Assembly: GCA_030583705.1 (NCBI GenBank)
Contig: CP129471.1
Location: 796,506 to 860,505, forward strand
DNA length: 64,000 nt
Source: Patescibacteria group bacterium
Lineage (GTDB): Bacteria > Patescibacteriota > Patescibacteriia > Patescibacteriales > Patescibacteriaceae
Reading direction: 5' to 3'
Part shown: one piece after another, positions 33,148-40,899 of the stretch
Layout of the letters: each line of letters begins with the position of its first letter
Position numbering within the stretch: position 1 is the stretch's first letter
Translations under genes and position numbers: made by a program
The notes under the pieces: model-generated
Told to the model about the DNA's origin: nothing
The model's input: the letters and a program-made list of their open reading frames with translations, nothing else
Database searches by the model: none

Positions 33148-34422
33148 CTAAGAGTCCTTAAGGCAACGCACGGTAAAACCGCGAGCCTTAGTATCCGTAT
33201 CACGAGAGACCGTAGAATAAGTGGTGTACAGATCCCGTCTCCAAGCAGCAGTGGAGCTAGACTGCGGGGCTAACCACAAATAGGCAGCGCTAGACAGGTA
33301 ACTAAAAGTACCTCCGGTATCGCGATAGCCGGATAACATAGCTGAAAAACCAACTAAATCATCACCAGCACCAATGCCTGAGCCTTGTCCAACTTTTTTG
33401 AGGGACTTGCCCGCACCTTTAACACCACCAGGATTTCCAGCCGCAGTTCCAGGGGGGTTTTCACTGTCTGCACATCTTTGCCAACCGGTGCCTGAGGTAT
33501 TACAAGCATATTGGGTGACGGTGCTGGCAATTGTCGCTACGGTATATTGTTCCAGTGTATTGAACTCTTGATCTGTAGGGATATGAAATCCATCTGGACA
33601 AATACCTTGATGTGGGGTTTGAATTTGGGCGGAACAGTCTGTGGTATTGCAAGAAGCTGGTAGATTCATAGCTTCAGCCCAAGTATAGAGACCTCCATGG
33701 TTAACAGCTGGAGTAACTCCGCAGTTAGATGCAGTGTTGTTATAGCACCACTTTTCTATGACATTATCATTAGAGGGCATAGTGGCAGCTGAGGCTAACA
33801 TGGTACCTATATTCATATTTTCCTTCATCCAACATTGAGTTCCTGTTTGAACAGTGTTATAGACATTACCATCTAAATCATTAATGGTTTGTCCACATTG
33901 AAATAATCCTGAGGGAGAATATGTGACTGTAGTAAAACCAACAGATGGAGAGTTGCTTGCTTGAGTACCAAGACAGGTGGATATATTATAGCTTTGTCCT
34001 GAGTTTACTTGGGTATAGGTATAATCAGTATTAGGACAACCTCCATCTGTATGAGGAGTAGGGTTATTGGGTACTTTGCCCATATAAAATACTCCACCTT
34101 GTTCCAGAGGTTGTCCTGGAGTAATAGATGAGGGATATTCGTTATTATCTGCATAATATAGCTCTAGAGCATTAGCCATAGCTCTTAGATCATTTAATCT
34201 TTTAGCATCTCTGGCGCTAGCTCTTGAATCACCTAGAGATACTATAACTAAAGTGGATAATACTCCGATAATAGCTATAACTACCAATAATTCTATTAGA
34301 GTAAAGGCCTTTTTATTATATAATATACTATTTAACTTACTACTTGCCCCACTGTTAAACACCTCAAATCGTTGAGGTATTTTATTTTTTTCTTGATTTT
34401 TCTTATTCTCCTTATACAACAT
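33148..34422 (-). CDS. DGR target: type IV prepilin with FISUMP domain, hypervariable C-terminus
   Basis: 424 residues. A prepilin site KA^FTLIELL (Phe40, Glu at +5) precedes a hydrophobic pilin helix (about 40-62). A pilin-like region ends near 175, then a FISUMP domain (about 176-424: DLDGNVYNTVQTGTQCWMKEN, GICPDGFHIPTDQEF, GYRDTGG). The last 60 residues are the VR. The 11 variable residues are 374, 375, 379, 381, 392, 397, 399, 406, 410, 411 and 414. The leader of 39 residues is long and crosses a hairpin repeat; ATG 34420-34422 is the only clear start after the promoter at 34451. It is probably surface-displayed on a pilus as a variable adhesin. Confidence 0.93.
   Translation of the reverse strand: MLYKENKKNQEKNKIPQRFEVFNSGASSKLNSILYNKKAFTLIELLVVIAIIGVLSTLVIVSLGDSRASARDAKRLNDLRAMANALELYYADNNEYPSSITPGQPLEQGGVFYMGKVPNNPTPHTDGGCPNTDYTYTQVNSGQSYNISTCLGTQASNSPSVGFTTVTYSPSGLFQCGQTINDLDGNVYNTVQTGTQCWMKENMNIGTMLASAATMPSNDNVIEKWCYNNTASNCGVTPAVNHGGLYTWAEAMNLPASCNTTDCSAQIQTPHQGICPDGFHIPTDQEFNTLEQYTVATIASTVTQYACNTSGTGWQRCADSENPPGTAAGNPGGVKGAGKSLKKVGQGSGIGAGDDLVGFSAMLSGYRDTGGTFSYLSSAAYLWLAPQSSSTAAWRRDLYTTYSTVSRDTDTKARGFTVRCLKDS
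33153..33331 (-). repeat. DGR variable repeat (VR)
   Basis: 179 bp at the 3' end of the target gene, ending with the last sense codon. Against the TR, 11 Asn codons became Ser, Tyr, Ala, Tyr, Ala, Asp, Tyr, Ser, Asp, Thr and Arg. The unchanged 28 bp at its 3' end (33153-33180) likely serves as the initiation-of-homology anchor. Confidence 0.97.
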
Positions 34423-34485
34423 GATAATATTACAATTTATTTATATTATTATGATAACATTTAGAATAAATTTGTGCAACACTTT
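34347..34485. repeat. Direct repeat B, upstream flank of the DGR
   Basis: Matches repeat A (31024-31196). It fills the space between the DUF805 stop and the target gene and holds the target promoter, an AAGGAG box and the AAACACCTCAA hairpin (34357-34382, one mismatch). Confidence 0.65.
34451..34479 (-). promoter_or_regulatory. Promoter for the DGR target operon
   Basis: Minus strand: TTGCAC (plus 34474-34479), a 17-nt spacer, TATCAT (plus 34451-34456). The expected transcript starts about 22 nt before ATG 34422. An AAGGAG box lies inside the coding frame, after that ATG, which is odd. Confidence 0.5.
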
Positions 34486-35120
34486 TACTTATCAGAAGAG
34501 GGGTTAGCTGGAGGCTTAGGTGGTGCCGGTGGCGTAGGTGCATCTGGAGCTGGAGGAGCTGAGGGAGGAGGAGTTGGAGTTGGAGTTGAAGGTGTTGGTG
34601 TAGGAATAGAAGAGTTTGGAGCTGGTGGTGTAGGGGGCTTAGAGTATGTTTGCATACCTGGGACAGGACCATATTGATTATCATTAGGATTTCCTTTTTT
34701 TGCTAAAAATACAATTATTATTATATCAAAGACTACTAAAGCAAGAAAACCTATAAGTAAAAGCGACAAAGCAACACCAATATCTAAACCAAGAGTATCA
34801 CCAAGTAATAAATAAAAAATAGCCACTGGCAATACAATACCTGAAGCAAATAGTGTAAAGAAAAAAGCTCCGCTTTTATTAATATCATGGAATCTGCGAA
34901 CAGCGATAGCTAAAAAAGGAGCAAGGGAAAGTAATCCATATAAAGAAGCTATGGAAAAGGAATATAGGTTAATTAAATTAGCAAGGTAAAAGCCGTCTAT
35001 AACACTAAGAATAATTAAGGCTAGAATATGCCATAAGAAAAAACTCCAAAACTCAGCTCTGCTGGCTCGTCCGGAAAAAACAAAATACTTTTTAGTAAAA
35101 GCCTCAAGATAATAATTCAT
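34485..35120 (-). CDS. DUF805 membrane protein with Pro/Thr-rich tail
   Basis: 211 residues. The N-terminal FSGRASRAEFWSFFLWH is the DUF805 signature, followed by four membrane helices (about 24-140) with RRFHDINKSG between them. The C-terminal ~55 residues are Pro, Thr, Ser and Ala rich, like a wall-spanning or disordered tail. Function unknown. It is directly upstream of the DGR target on the same strand. Confidence 0.85.
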   Translation of the reverse strand: MNYYLEAFTKKYFVFSGRASRAEFWSFFLWHILALIILSVIDGFYLANLINLYSFSIASLYGLLSLAPFLAIAVRRFHDINKSGAFFFTLFASGIVLPVAIFYLLLGDTLGLDIGVALSLLLIGFLALVVFDIIIIVFLAKKGNPNDNQYGPVPGMQTYSKPPTPPAPNSSIPTPTPSTPTPTPPPSAPPAPDAPTPPAPPKPPANPSSDK

Positions 35121-35150
35121 ACTTTTAATTATTAAAAATTAAATATTTTC

Positions 35151-37010
35151 TTATATCGGGTTTTCATTTTGTTCTTCGGGTTGTTCTGGTTCATTATTAA
35201 TTACCTCTTCTTTAGGTTCTTCTGTTTGCCTTTTAGCCCCTACTAAACAAACCGCTTGCCAAGGTACGTAATGAGAGGTAAATCTTTTTTGCCTAACTGT
35301 TCCATCTGCGTAAGTAACTGTAGTATCAAAATAAGCATCAGCCCCGGCATGAGCTCTTTCGGTACATTCTCTTTGTCCTTCCGGTAAATCAAAGGTTTCT
35401 ATAATCTTAGTGGCTTTTGGTTGAACAATATTATAAATAACCGGATCAGTTACTTCCACTTTTCTGCCATCTTTAGTGCCCCAAAGATCAAAGTGAAGAG
35501 TATCTCCCTCAAATCTCGCCTGTATTAAAACATGGTTTTGTGTGTCATTAACAAACCTATAATCAGGGGCAGGGTTATAAATAGTAGCATCAGTACCAGC
35601 TGGTTCATAATATGAAACTCTGTATGAATGGTTTCTTCTTTGGGTTACCGGAAGTCCGGTATTAAAGGTACTTCTAAAAATAGTGGTACCTATCTGACAA
35701 AGACCTCCCCCGTACTCCGGTATGGTTCTATTGCCTTTAATAACCAATTCCGTCTTATAACCTGTCCGACCACTTATTTCCCCTAAAGCCTTAAGTAAAG
35801 AAAATTCTTCTCCTGGCTTAAGTAAAATTCCATTTAAAGCATCGGCGCCGATTTTAATATTATGCCGCCTATTAGCCGGAGAGCCGGCAAAAGAAGAACT
35901 ACCTGTCCCAATAATCTCTCTTAGACCCAACTCCTCCGCGCTTTGGCTGGTTACAGTATTAGCAACAGCCTCAACGGTTGCTTCAACAACCTCTTGGTGA
36001 TCAAAAGCAGTAGCCGCCAAGTTATCGGCTGTTACTTCTCTATTAAGCATAGCTCCGTCTCTACCAGCCTGCCAAATAGAAACCTTACCATTATCTATAT
36101 TAAGCTTAGCCTCAACCGGCTCTTTATCTATTTTAGGAGCTACTTCTTTTTCAAGAAAATCAATAATCTTTGTTTGTCCATAAACAGGTACAATTTGTCC
36201 ATTAACCATACCTGGTTCCAACCAATTCTTAGTTAAAGACTTTTCAATTTTCCAGGTAAGATTTTCATGCTTAAGCGTTACCGCTTCTTTAGCTAAAAGT
36301 TCTTCAACCAACAAAGAAATATCTCCAATTTGATCTTTTCTAATTTCCGGATAAATAACTTGAGGCTGAAGAAGTAAATTATCTGTCTGAGCATTTTCCA
36401 ACCTATTTACTATTTCCGTAATAATCTCATCATAGGCAAAAGCCAAACCATTAACTTCTTCGGTTATATTAATCTCTTCATCTTCATTAAAAACTATACC
36501 AGCATTAACCGGAACCTCTTCATAAGGAGAAAAACTTTCTTCAAGTTCCTTTAAAATTCTAATTCGGTTAGTTGAAACAATAAAAATCATCTCTCGACCC
36601 CTTAAGAATGAATCAACTTTTTCAGCTAAGTTAGAGGAAAAACTCTTCTCTCTACCAATAGCATAAGCTCTCATAGCTGTTTCTTTGGTATTAAGATCAA
36701 AAAGTCTAGCATCTAAATCCGGGTCAAGTGAACTAATCTCTCCAGAAATAAGTAAAGAAGTGTCTGAATATTCAACAACCAAACCCTTCTCAACCATTAA
36801 AGCCTTTTCCTCTAAAACCTTAGTTGCTTCAACCTCGCTTAAGCCACTTAAATTCAAACCAGCGACTCTTACACCAGGATAGACTTTCCCGTTATAAAGA
36901 AATTCAAAAATACCGTAACCAAGTAAACTTAAAAAAATCAGGATAGAAAAAATCGCTCCTCCGATGATTAGCCAATTTGGTAATTTTTTAAATAAAAGAT
37001 TTTTACTCAT
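35151..37010 (-). CDS. VanW family protein with YoaR-like repeats
   Basis: 619 residues. One membrane anchor (about 15-40) is followed by two YoaR-like putative peptidoglycan-binding domains (about 50-340) and a VanW domain (about 370-540). The VanW core is visible as NIKIGADALNGILLKPGEEFS, PEYGGGLCQIGTTIFRS and NHSYRVSYYEPAGTDATIY. An acidic Glu/Pro/Asn tail ends it. VanW-type proteins act at the cell wall, though the reaction is not known. The 66-residue gene at 37022 lies 11 nt upstream. Confidence 0.88.
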   Translation of the reverse strand: MSKNLLFKKLPNWLIIGGAIFSILIFLSLLGYGIFEFLYNGKVYPGVRVAGLNLSGLSEVEATKVLEEKALMVEKGLVVEYSDTSLLISGEISSLDPDLDARLFDLNTKETAMRAYAIGREKSFSSNLAEKVDSFLRGREMIFIVSTNRIRILKELEESFSPYEEVPVNAGIVFNEDEEINITEEVNGLAFAYDEIITEIVNRLENAQTDNLLLQPQVIYPEIRKDQIGDISLLVEELLAKEAVTLKHENLTWKIEKSLTKNWLEPGMVNGQIVPVYGQTKIIDFLEKEVAPKIDKEPVEAKLNIDNGKVSIWQAGRDGAMLNREVTADNLAATAFDHQEVVEATVEAVANTVTSQSAEELGLREIIGTGSSSFAGSPANRRHNIKIGADALNGILLKPGEEFSLLKALGEISGRTGYKTELVIKGNRTIPEYGGGLCQIGTTIFRSTFNTGLPVTQRRNHSYRVSYYEPAGTDATIYNPAPDYRFVNDTQNHVLIQARFEGDTLHFDLWGTKDGRKVEVTDPVIYNIVQPKATKIIETFDLPEGQRECTERAHAGADAYFDTTVTYADGTVRQKRFTSHYVPWQAVCLVGAKRQTEEPKEEVINNEPEQPEEQNENPI

Positions 37011-37021
37011 CTGTTTTTAAA

Positions 37022-37222
37022 TTAATTATCTACCTTAAGTATCTCTTTTAAAAGCTCTTCAGGCGCAGTCTCTTGTGGTTTATCTGTTAAACTAAGATAA
37101 ACAACCTGCCCAAGAACAGCTCCTTTGGGCAAAATTTCTAACGGGCAAGAGATTTCTCCGTAATCTGTTTCAAGTTTAGCCAAGCCACCGTCAAGTAGAG
37201 TTATTTTGGCGGTAATTTTCAT
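37022..37222 (-). CDS. Small DUF3006-like protein
   Basis: 66 residues. A beta-rich N-terminal half (KITLLDGGLAKLETDYGEI...PLEILPKGA) resembles DUF3006-type small proteins. The match is by pattern only. It is upstream of the VanW gene by 11 nt. Confidence 0.5.
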   Translation of the reverse strand: MKITAKITLLDGGLAKLETDYGEISCPLEILPKGAVLGQVVYLSLTDKPQETAPEELLKEILKVDN

Positions 37223-37278
37223 ATAATGTCTATTTAAGATTTTCCTAATTGAAAAATCTTTTTTAGTCTTCTAGTCTT

Positions 37279-37728
37279 TTAGTCTTCTCGTCTGGTAATA
37301 ACTGCGATATTGGTTTGGGTAGTGGGGTTAGCTTTAGGTAGGGTCACAGTTAAAACTCCGTTATGCAGGGAGGCTGAAACTTCTTCAGATTTAACTTCGG
37401 TAGGGAGGATAATAGAGCGAGCAAAACGACCCCAATAGCACTCTCTATAGAAATAGTTATCCAAAGGAATCGCCTCTTCAGGCTCTCTTTGTCCTCTAAT
37501 TGTTAGGATTCCATCAGTTAAGCTAATGTCAATATCCTTAGCCGAGGCTCCGGCAATGGTTGAAATAACTACAATATCTTCTTCTGTTTGGTAAATATCA
37601 ACAGATAATTGCCCCTCTTCTTCTCCAAAACTAAACCAATTATGTTCTGGTTCAACAACCTGATTAGTTGGCTTGGTAGAGTCAGATCCCCGACCAACAC
37701 CGGATATTTTATCAATTAATTTTTTCAT
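37279..37728 (-). CDS. Hsp20/alpha-crystallin family small heat-shock protein
   Basis: 149 residues with an alpha-crystallin domain (about 48-140): VDIYQTEEDIVVISTIAGASAKDIDISL, LTIRGQRE, CYWGRFARSIILP and the end LHNGVLTVTLPK (GxLxxxxP type). It works as an ATP-independent chaperone. The C-terminal I-x-I motif needed for oligomer contacts appears as NIAVI. A single gene. Confidence 0.92.
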   Translation of the reverse strand: MKKLIDKISGVGRGSDSTKPTNQVVEPEHNWFSFGEEEGQLSVDIYQTEEDIVVISTIAGASAKDIDISLTDGILTIRGQREPEEAIPLDNYFYRECYWGRFARSIILPTEVKSEEVSASLHNGVLTVTLPKANPTTQTNIAVITRRED

Positions 37729-37804
37729 ATAAAGAAATTTAATAGTTCCAAATGATCAATACCCTCATTATATCATAAGTTTTTTAAAAAGACAATAAAA
37801 ATAA

Positions 37805-37833
37805 TTGAACAAACAAGCTTAACGTGGTAAACT
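37805..37833 (+). promoter_or_regulatory. Promoter for the tandem GspE gene
   Basis: TTGAAC, a 17-nt spacer, TAAACT (37828-37833), 22 nt before the start codon. Confidence 0.4.
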
Positions 37834-37855
37834 ATAAGCATATTTTAAAAAGGCT

Positions 37856-40800
37856 ATGACTAACGACACTCACTCTATTGAAGAACTAATAGATTCAGCC
37901 GATCAAGCTTTGGACAAAGATAGTCCAGGGGCTCTTTTTGCTGAAAAACAACAACAAATTAAGGTTAAAGACCTAGAAAGATTAGCGGTCTCCAGGGCCC
38001 AATCAACTGGAGTGCCTTATATTGACTTATCTAGCTTTCCAATTGGCCAAGAAGCTATAGGCCTAATAGAAGAAGAAGAGGCTCAAAGAATAGGGGTTGT
38101 CTGCTTCTTTTTTGATGGTAAAAATCTTCGCTTGGCCGCCCTTGATCCCTTTAACCAAGAAGTTAGAGCCAAACTACAGGAACTTAAAGCTAAATATTTT
38201 GTTAGTAGTGGGGAAGTTTATTTGGTTTCAAGACATAGTCTAGATAAAGCTCTTTGGCACTACAAGAGTGTCCCGAAAATCAAAGCAGCACCCGCCAAGG
38301 TACAAATTACCGCCCAAGATCTTGAAAAATTTAAAGAAGAGATTTCAGACTTTAAGAGCCTTAATGAAAAAATTAATAAAGTTAACATGAGCGATATGCT
38401 TGTCTTAATTATTGCGGCAGCTATTAAAGTCGGTTCAAGCGATGTCCATATTGAAGCGGAAGAAAACGGTGTAGCCGTTAGATTAAGAGTAGACGGAACC
38501 CTGCAAGAAGCAGCTACTATTGGTAAGGAAAAGTGGAAACAAGTAACCGCTCGTTTGAAAATTTTATCAAAAGTTAAAATCAATATAGAAAACAAACCCC
38601 AAGACGGACGATTTACCATTAAAGCCAATGATGAAGATTTAGTAGTTCGTTCTTCTTTTCTTCCCACCGCCTATGGAGAAAGTGTGGTAATGAGACTTTT
38701 AAGACTAGGGGCTGTTTCCCTGCCTTTTAATAATCTTGGCTTAAGTGAAAGAGACCAAAAAATCCTAGCCGAAGAAATAATCAAGCCAAATGGTATGATC
38801 TTGGTTACCGGCCCAACCGGTTCTGGTAAAACCACTACCCTTTATTCTGTTTTAAATCAACTTAATAAGCCAGGGACAAAAATCATTACCCTGGAAGATC
38901 CAATAGAATATCAGCTTGAAGGCATAAACCAAAGCCAAGTGGAAGAAGAAAAGGGTTATACTTTTTCTATCGGTTTACGTTCGGTTTTAAGACAAGATCC
39001 AGACATTGTTATGATTGGAGAAATGCGCGATATTGAAACAGCAGAAATCGCGGTTAGAGCTGCTTTAACCGGACACTTAGTCTTATCTACCCTGCACACC
39101 AATGACGCTGCTGGCGTTATTCCTCGTTTACTTGATCTAGGAGTACATTCATATTTATTAAGCCCCTCCATTAATGCTATTGTCGGCCAAAGATTGGTAC
39201 GTAGACTCTGTCCGCATTGTAAGAAAAAACAAGAGCTTTTGCCAGATGAAGAAGCTAAGCTGAAAAAAATCTTGGCGGTAATCAGTCCTAAGGCCGGTGT
39301 TGATATACCTAAAGATTTATCTGAGATCTATAAATCCATTGGTTGTGAAAAATGTAATGGTCTTGGCTATAAAGGACGAGTTGGTATTTATGAAATACTA
39401 ACCATAGACGAAAAAATTAAAAAGTTAACGGCCGATAATGCTCCGGCTTTTAAGATTCTTGAACAAGCTATTGAAAACGGTATGACCACCATGTTGCAAG
39501 ACGGTGTTCTTAAGTGTCTAAAAGGTATGACTAGCTTGGAAGAAGTTTATGAGGTAGCCGGGAAAATGGATTATATTGAAGCGCTTTATGAAGTAGTGGT
39601 TTCTCAGACAATAGGTAGGGGTATAAGAATTACCGAAGAAGAAATGTTGGTGGGTGAAAAGATCGCCGCTAACTTAAGCCAAGACAATGCCACTTTAATT
39701 ACCGATTTACATACCGATAGAATTGCTGCCCTAATAATGGCGGGCGCCATTAAAGCCGAAGCTGGCGATGTTCATATTGATCCAACCGAAGGAGGCGCCA
39801 CTATTAGATATAGGGTGGACGGTATTTTACAAGACATAGCTAAACTTGGTAAAGATCATTACATTGCCTTAATCGGTAATATTAAAAACACCGCCGGATT
39901 GGAAACTCATGTCCATAAACCAACCTTTGACGGACGTTTTGCTCTTTATCCACCTAATGAAAAAATGGACTGCCGTATTTCCATTATTAGCGGAGGCTAT
40001 GGAGAAACAGCAGTTATTCGTCTTTTAGCCAGACAAGCCCAGTCTCTTGAACTTGAAGAGTTGGGTATGACTTCGGTTTCCTTAAAAATGGTTTTGGGGG
40101 CGGTTAAAAAAACCAAGGGTATAATTATCACCACCGGACCAACCGGCTCTGGTAAAACCACTACTCTATATAGTTTAATCAATAAATTAAATAAACCTGA
40201 TGTTAAAATTATTACCCTGGAAGACCCAATAGAATACAACATGCCAGGTATTATCCAAACACAAATTAACACCGAAGAAGGCTATACCTTTGCCGCTGCT
40301 CTAAGATCTTTAATGAGACAAAATCCCAATATTATCATGATTGGAGAAATTAGAGACGATGAAACAGCCGAGATAGCTATTGAAGCGGCTTTAACCGGCC
40401 ACTTGGTCTTATCCACCATTCATGCCAATAGCGCAGCTGGTGCCATTTCCCGTTTTGTTGGTTTAGGTATAACAAAAAATCTTTTATCAAGCTCAATTGA
40501 ATGTTCAATTGGACAAAGACTTGTTAGAAAACTTTGTCCTCATTGTAAAAAAGAAGTAAAAGCAACAGAAGAAGAAAGAGCTAGAATTAAAGAGGAGATG
40601 AATAAAATAACACCAGAAACCGGTTTGAGCCTTAAAGAAGATACAATATTTTACGGTCCTGGTAGTTGCGAACAATGCGGACATATTGGCTATAAAGGAA
40701 GAGTTGGTATATACGAAGTTATTAAAATGAGCCCTGGTATGCAAAGACTTATTCAAGATAATAATATGACAGAGGCAGAAATAGAAAAGCTAGCCCTAGA

Positions 40801-40891
40801 AGAAGGTTCAATTTTAATGATTCATGACGGTCTTATTAAAGCCGCTGCCGGAGAAACTTCTTTAGAAGAAGTCTTTAGAGTCTCTTCTTAA
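37856..40891 (+). CDS. Tandem GspE/PilB-type secretion ATPase (two ATPase units in one chain)
   Basis: 1011 residues. An N-terminal MshEN/T2SSE_N-like domain (about 25-150) is followed by two complete GspE/PilB ATPase modules. P-loops lie at 319-327 and 761-769 (GPTGSGKTT). Each module also has an EDPIEY Asp box, an IMIGE(M/I)RD Walker B, a LSTxHxN His box and a CPHC...CxxC zinc site with GYKGRVGIYE. Ordinary PilB is about 560 residues with one module. It powers pilus extension. The next gene starts 8 nt downstream. Confidence 0.92.
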   Translation: MTNDTHSIEELIDSADQALDKDSPGALFAEKQQQIKVKDLERLAVSRAQSTGVPYIDLSSFPIGQEAIGLIEEEEAQRIGVVCFFFDGKNLRLAALDPFNQEVRAKLQELKAKYFVSSGEVYLVSRHSLDKALWHYKSVPKIKAAPAKVQITAQDLEKFKEEISDFKSLNEKINKVNMSDMLVLIIAAAIKVGSSDVHIEAEENGVAVRLRVDGTLQEAATIGKEKWKQVTARLKILSKVKINIENKPQDGRFTIKANDEDLVVRSSFLPTAYGESVVMRLLRLGAVSLPFNNLGLSERDQKILAEEIIKPNGMILVTGPTGSGKTTTLYSVLNQLNKPGTKIITLEDPIEYQLEGINQSQVEEEKGYTFSIGLRSVLRQDPDIVMIGEMRDIETAEIAVRAALTGHLVLSTLHTNDAAGVIPRLLDLGVHSYLLSPSINAIVGQRLVRRLCPHCKKKQELLPDEEAKLKKILAVISPKAGVDIPKDLSEIYKSIGCEKCNGLGYKGRVGIYEILTIDEKIKKLTADNAPAFKILEQAIENGMTTMLQDGVLKCLKGMTSLEEVYEVAGKMDYIEALYEVVVSQTIGRGIRITEEEMLVGEKIAANLSQDNATLITDLHTDRIAALIMAGAIKAEAGDVHIDPTEGGATIRYRVDGILQDIAKLGKDHYIALIGNIKNTAGLETHVHKPTFDGRFALYPPNEKMDCRISIISGGYGETAVIRLLARQAQSLELEELGMTSVSLKMVLGAVKKTKGIIITTGPTGSGKTTTLYSLINKLNKPDVKIITLEDPIEYNMPGIIQTQINTEEGYTFAAALRSLMRQNPNIIMIGEIRDDETAEIAIEAALTGHLVLSTIHANSAAGAISRFVGLGITKNLLSSSIECSIGQRLVRKLCPHCKKEVKATEEERARIKEEMNKITPETGLSLKEDTIFYGPGSCEQCGHIGYKGRVGIYEVIKMSPGMQRLIQDNNMTEAEIEKLALEEGSILMIHDGLIKAAAGETSLEEVFRVSS

Positions 40892-40899
40892 AATTTTAT

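Noticed and set aside
4263-34382. The recurring AAACACCTCAA hairpins as a CRISPR array
   Set aside because: The copies are far apart, with no regular spacers and no cas genes.
34474-34677. A 67-codon Gly/Val-rich frame opposite the DUF805 tail
   Set aside because: It is the complement of the Pro/Thr-rich coding tail. The DUF805 frame has a clear family match on the other strand.
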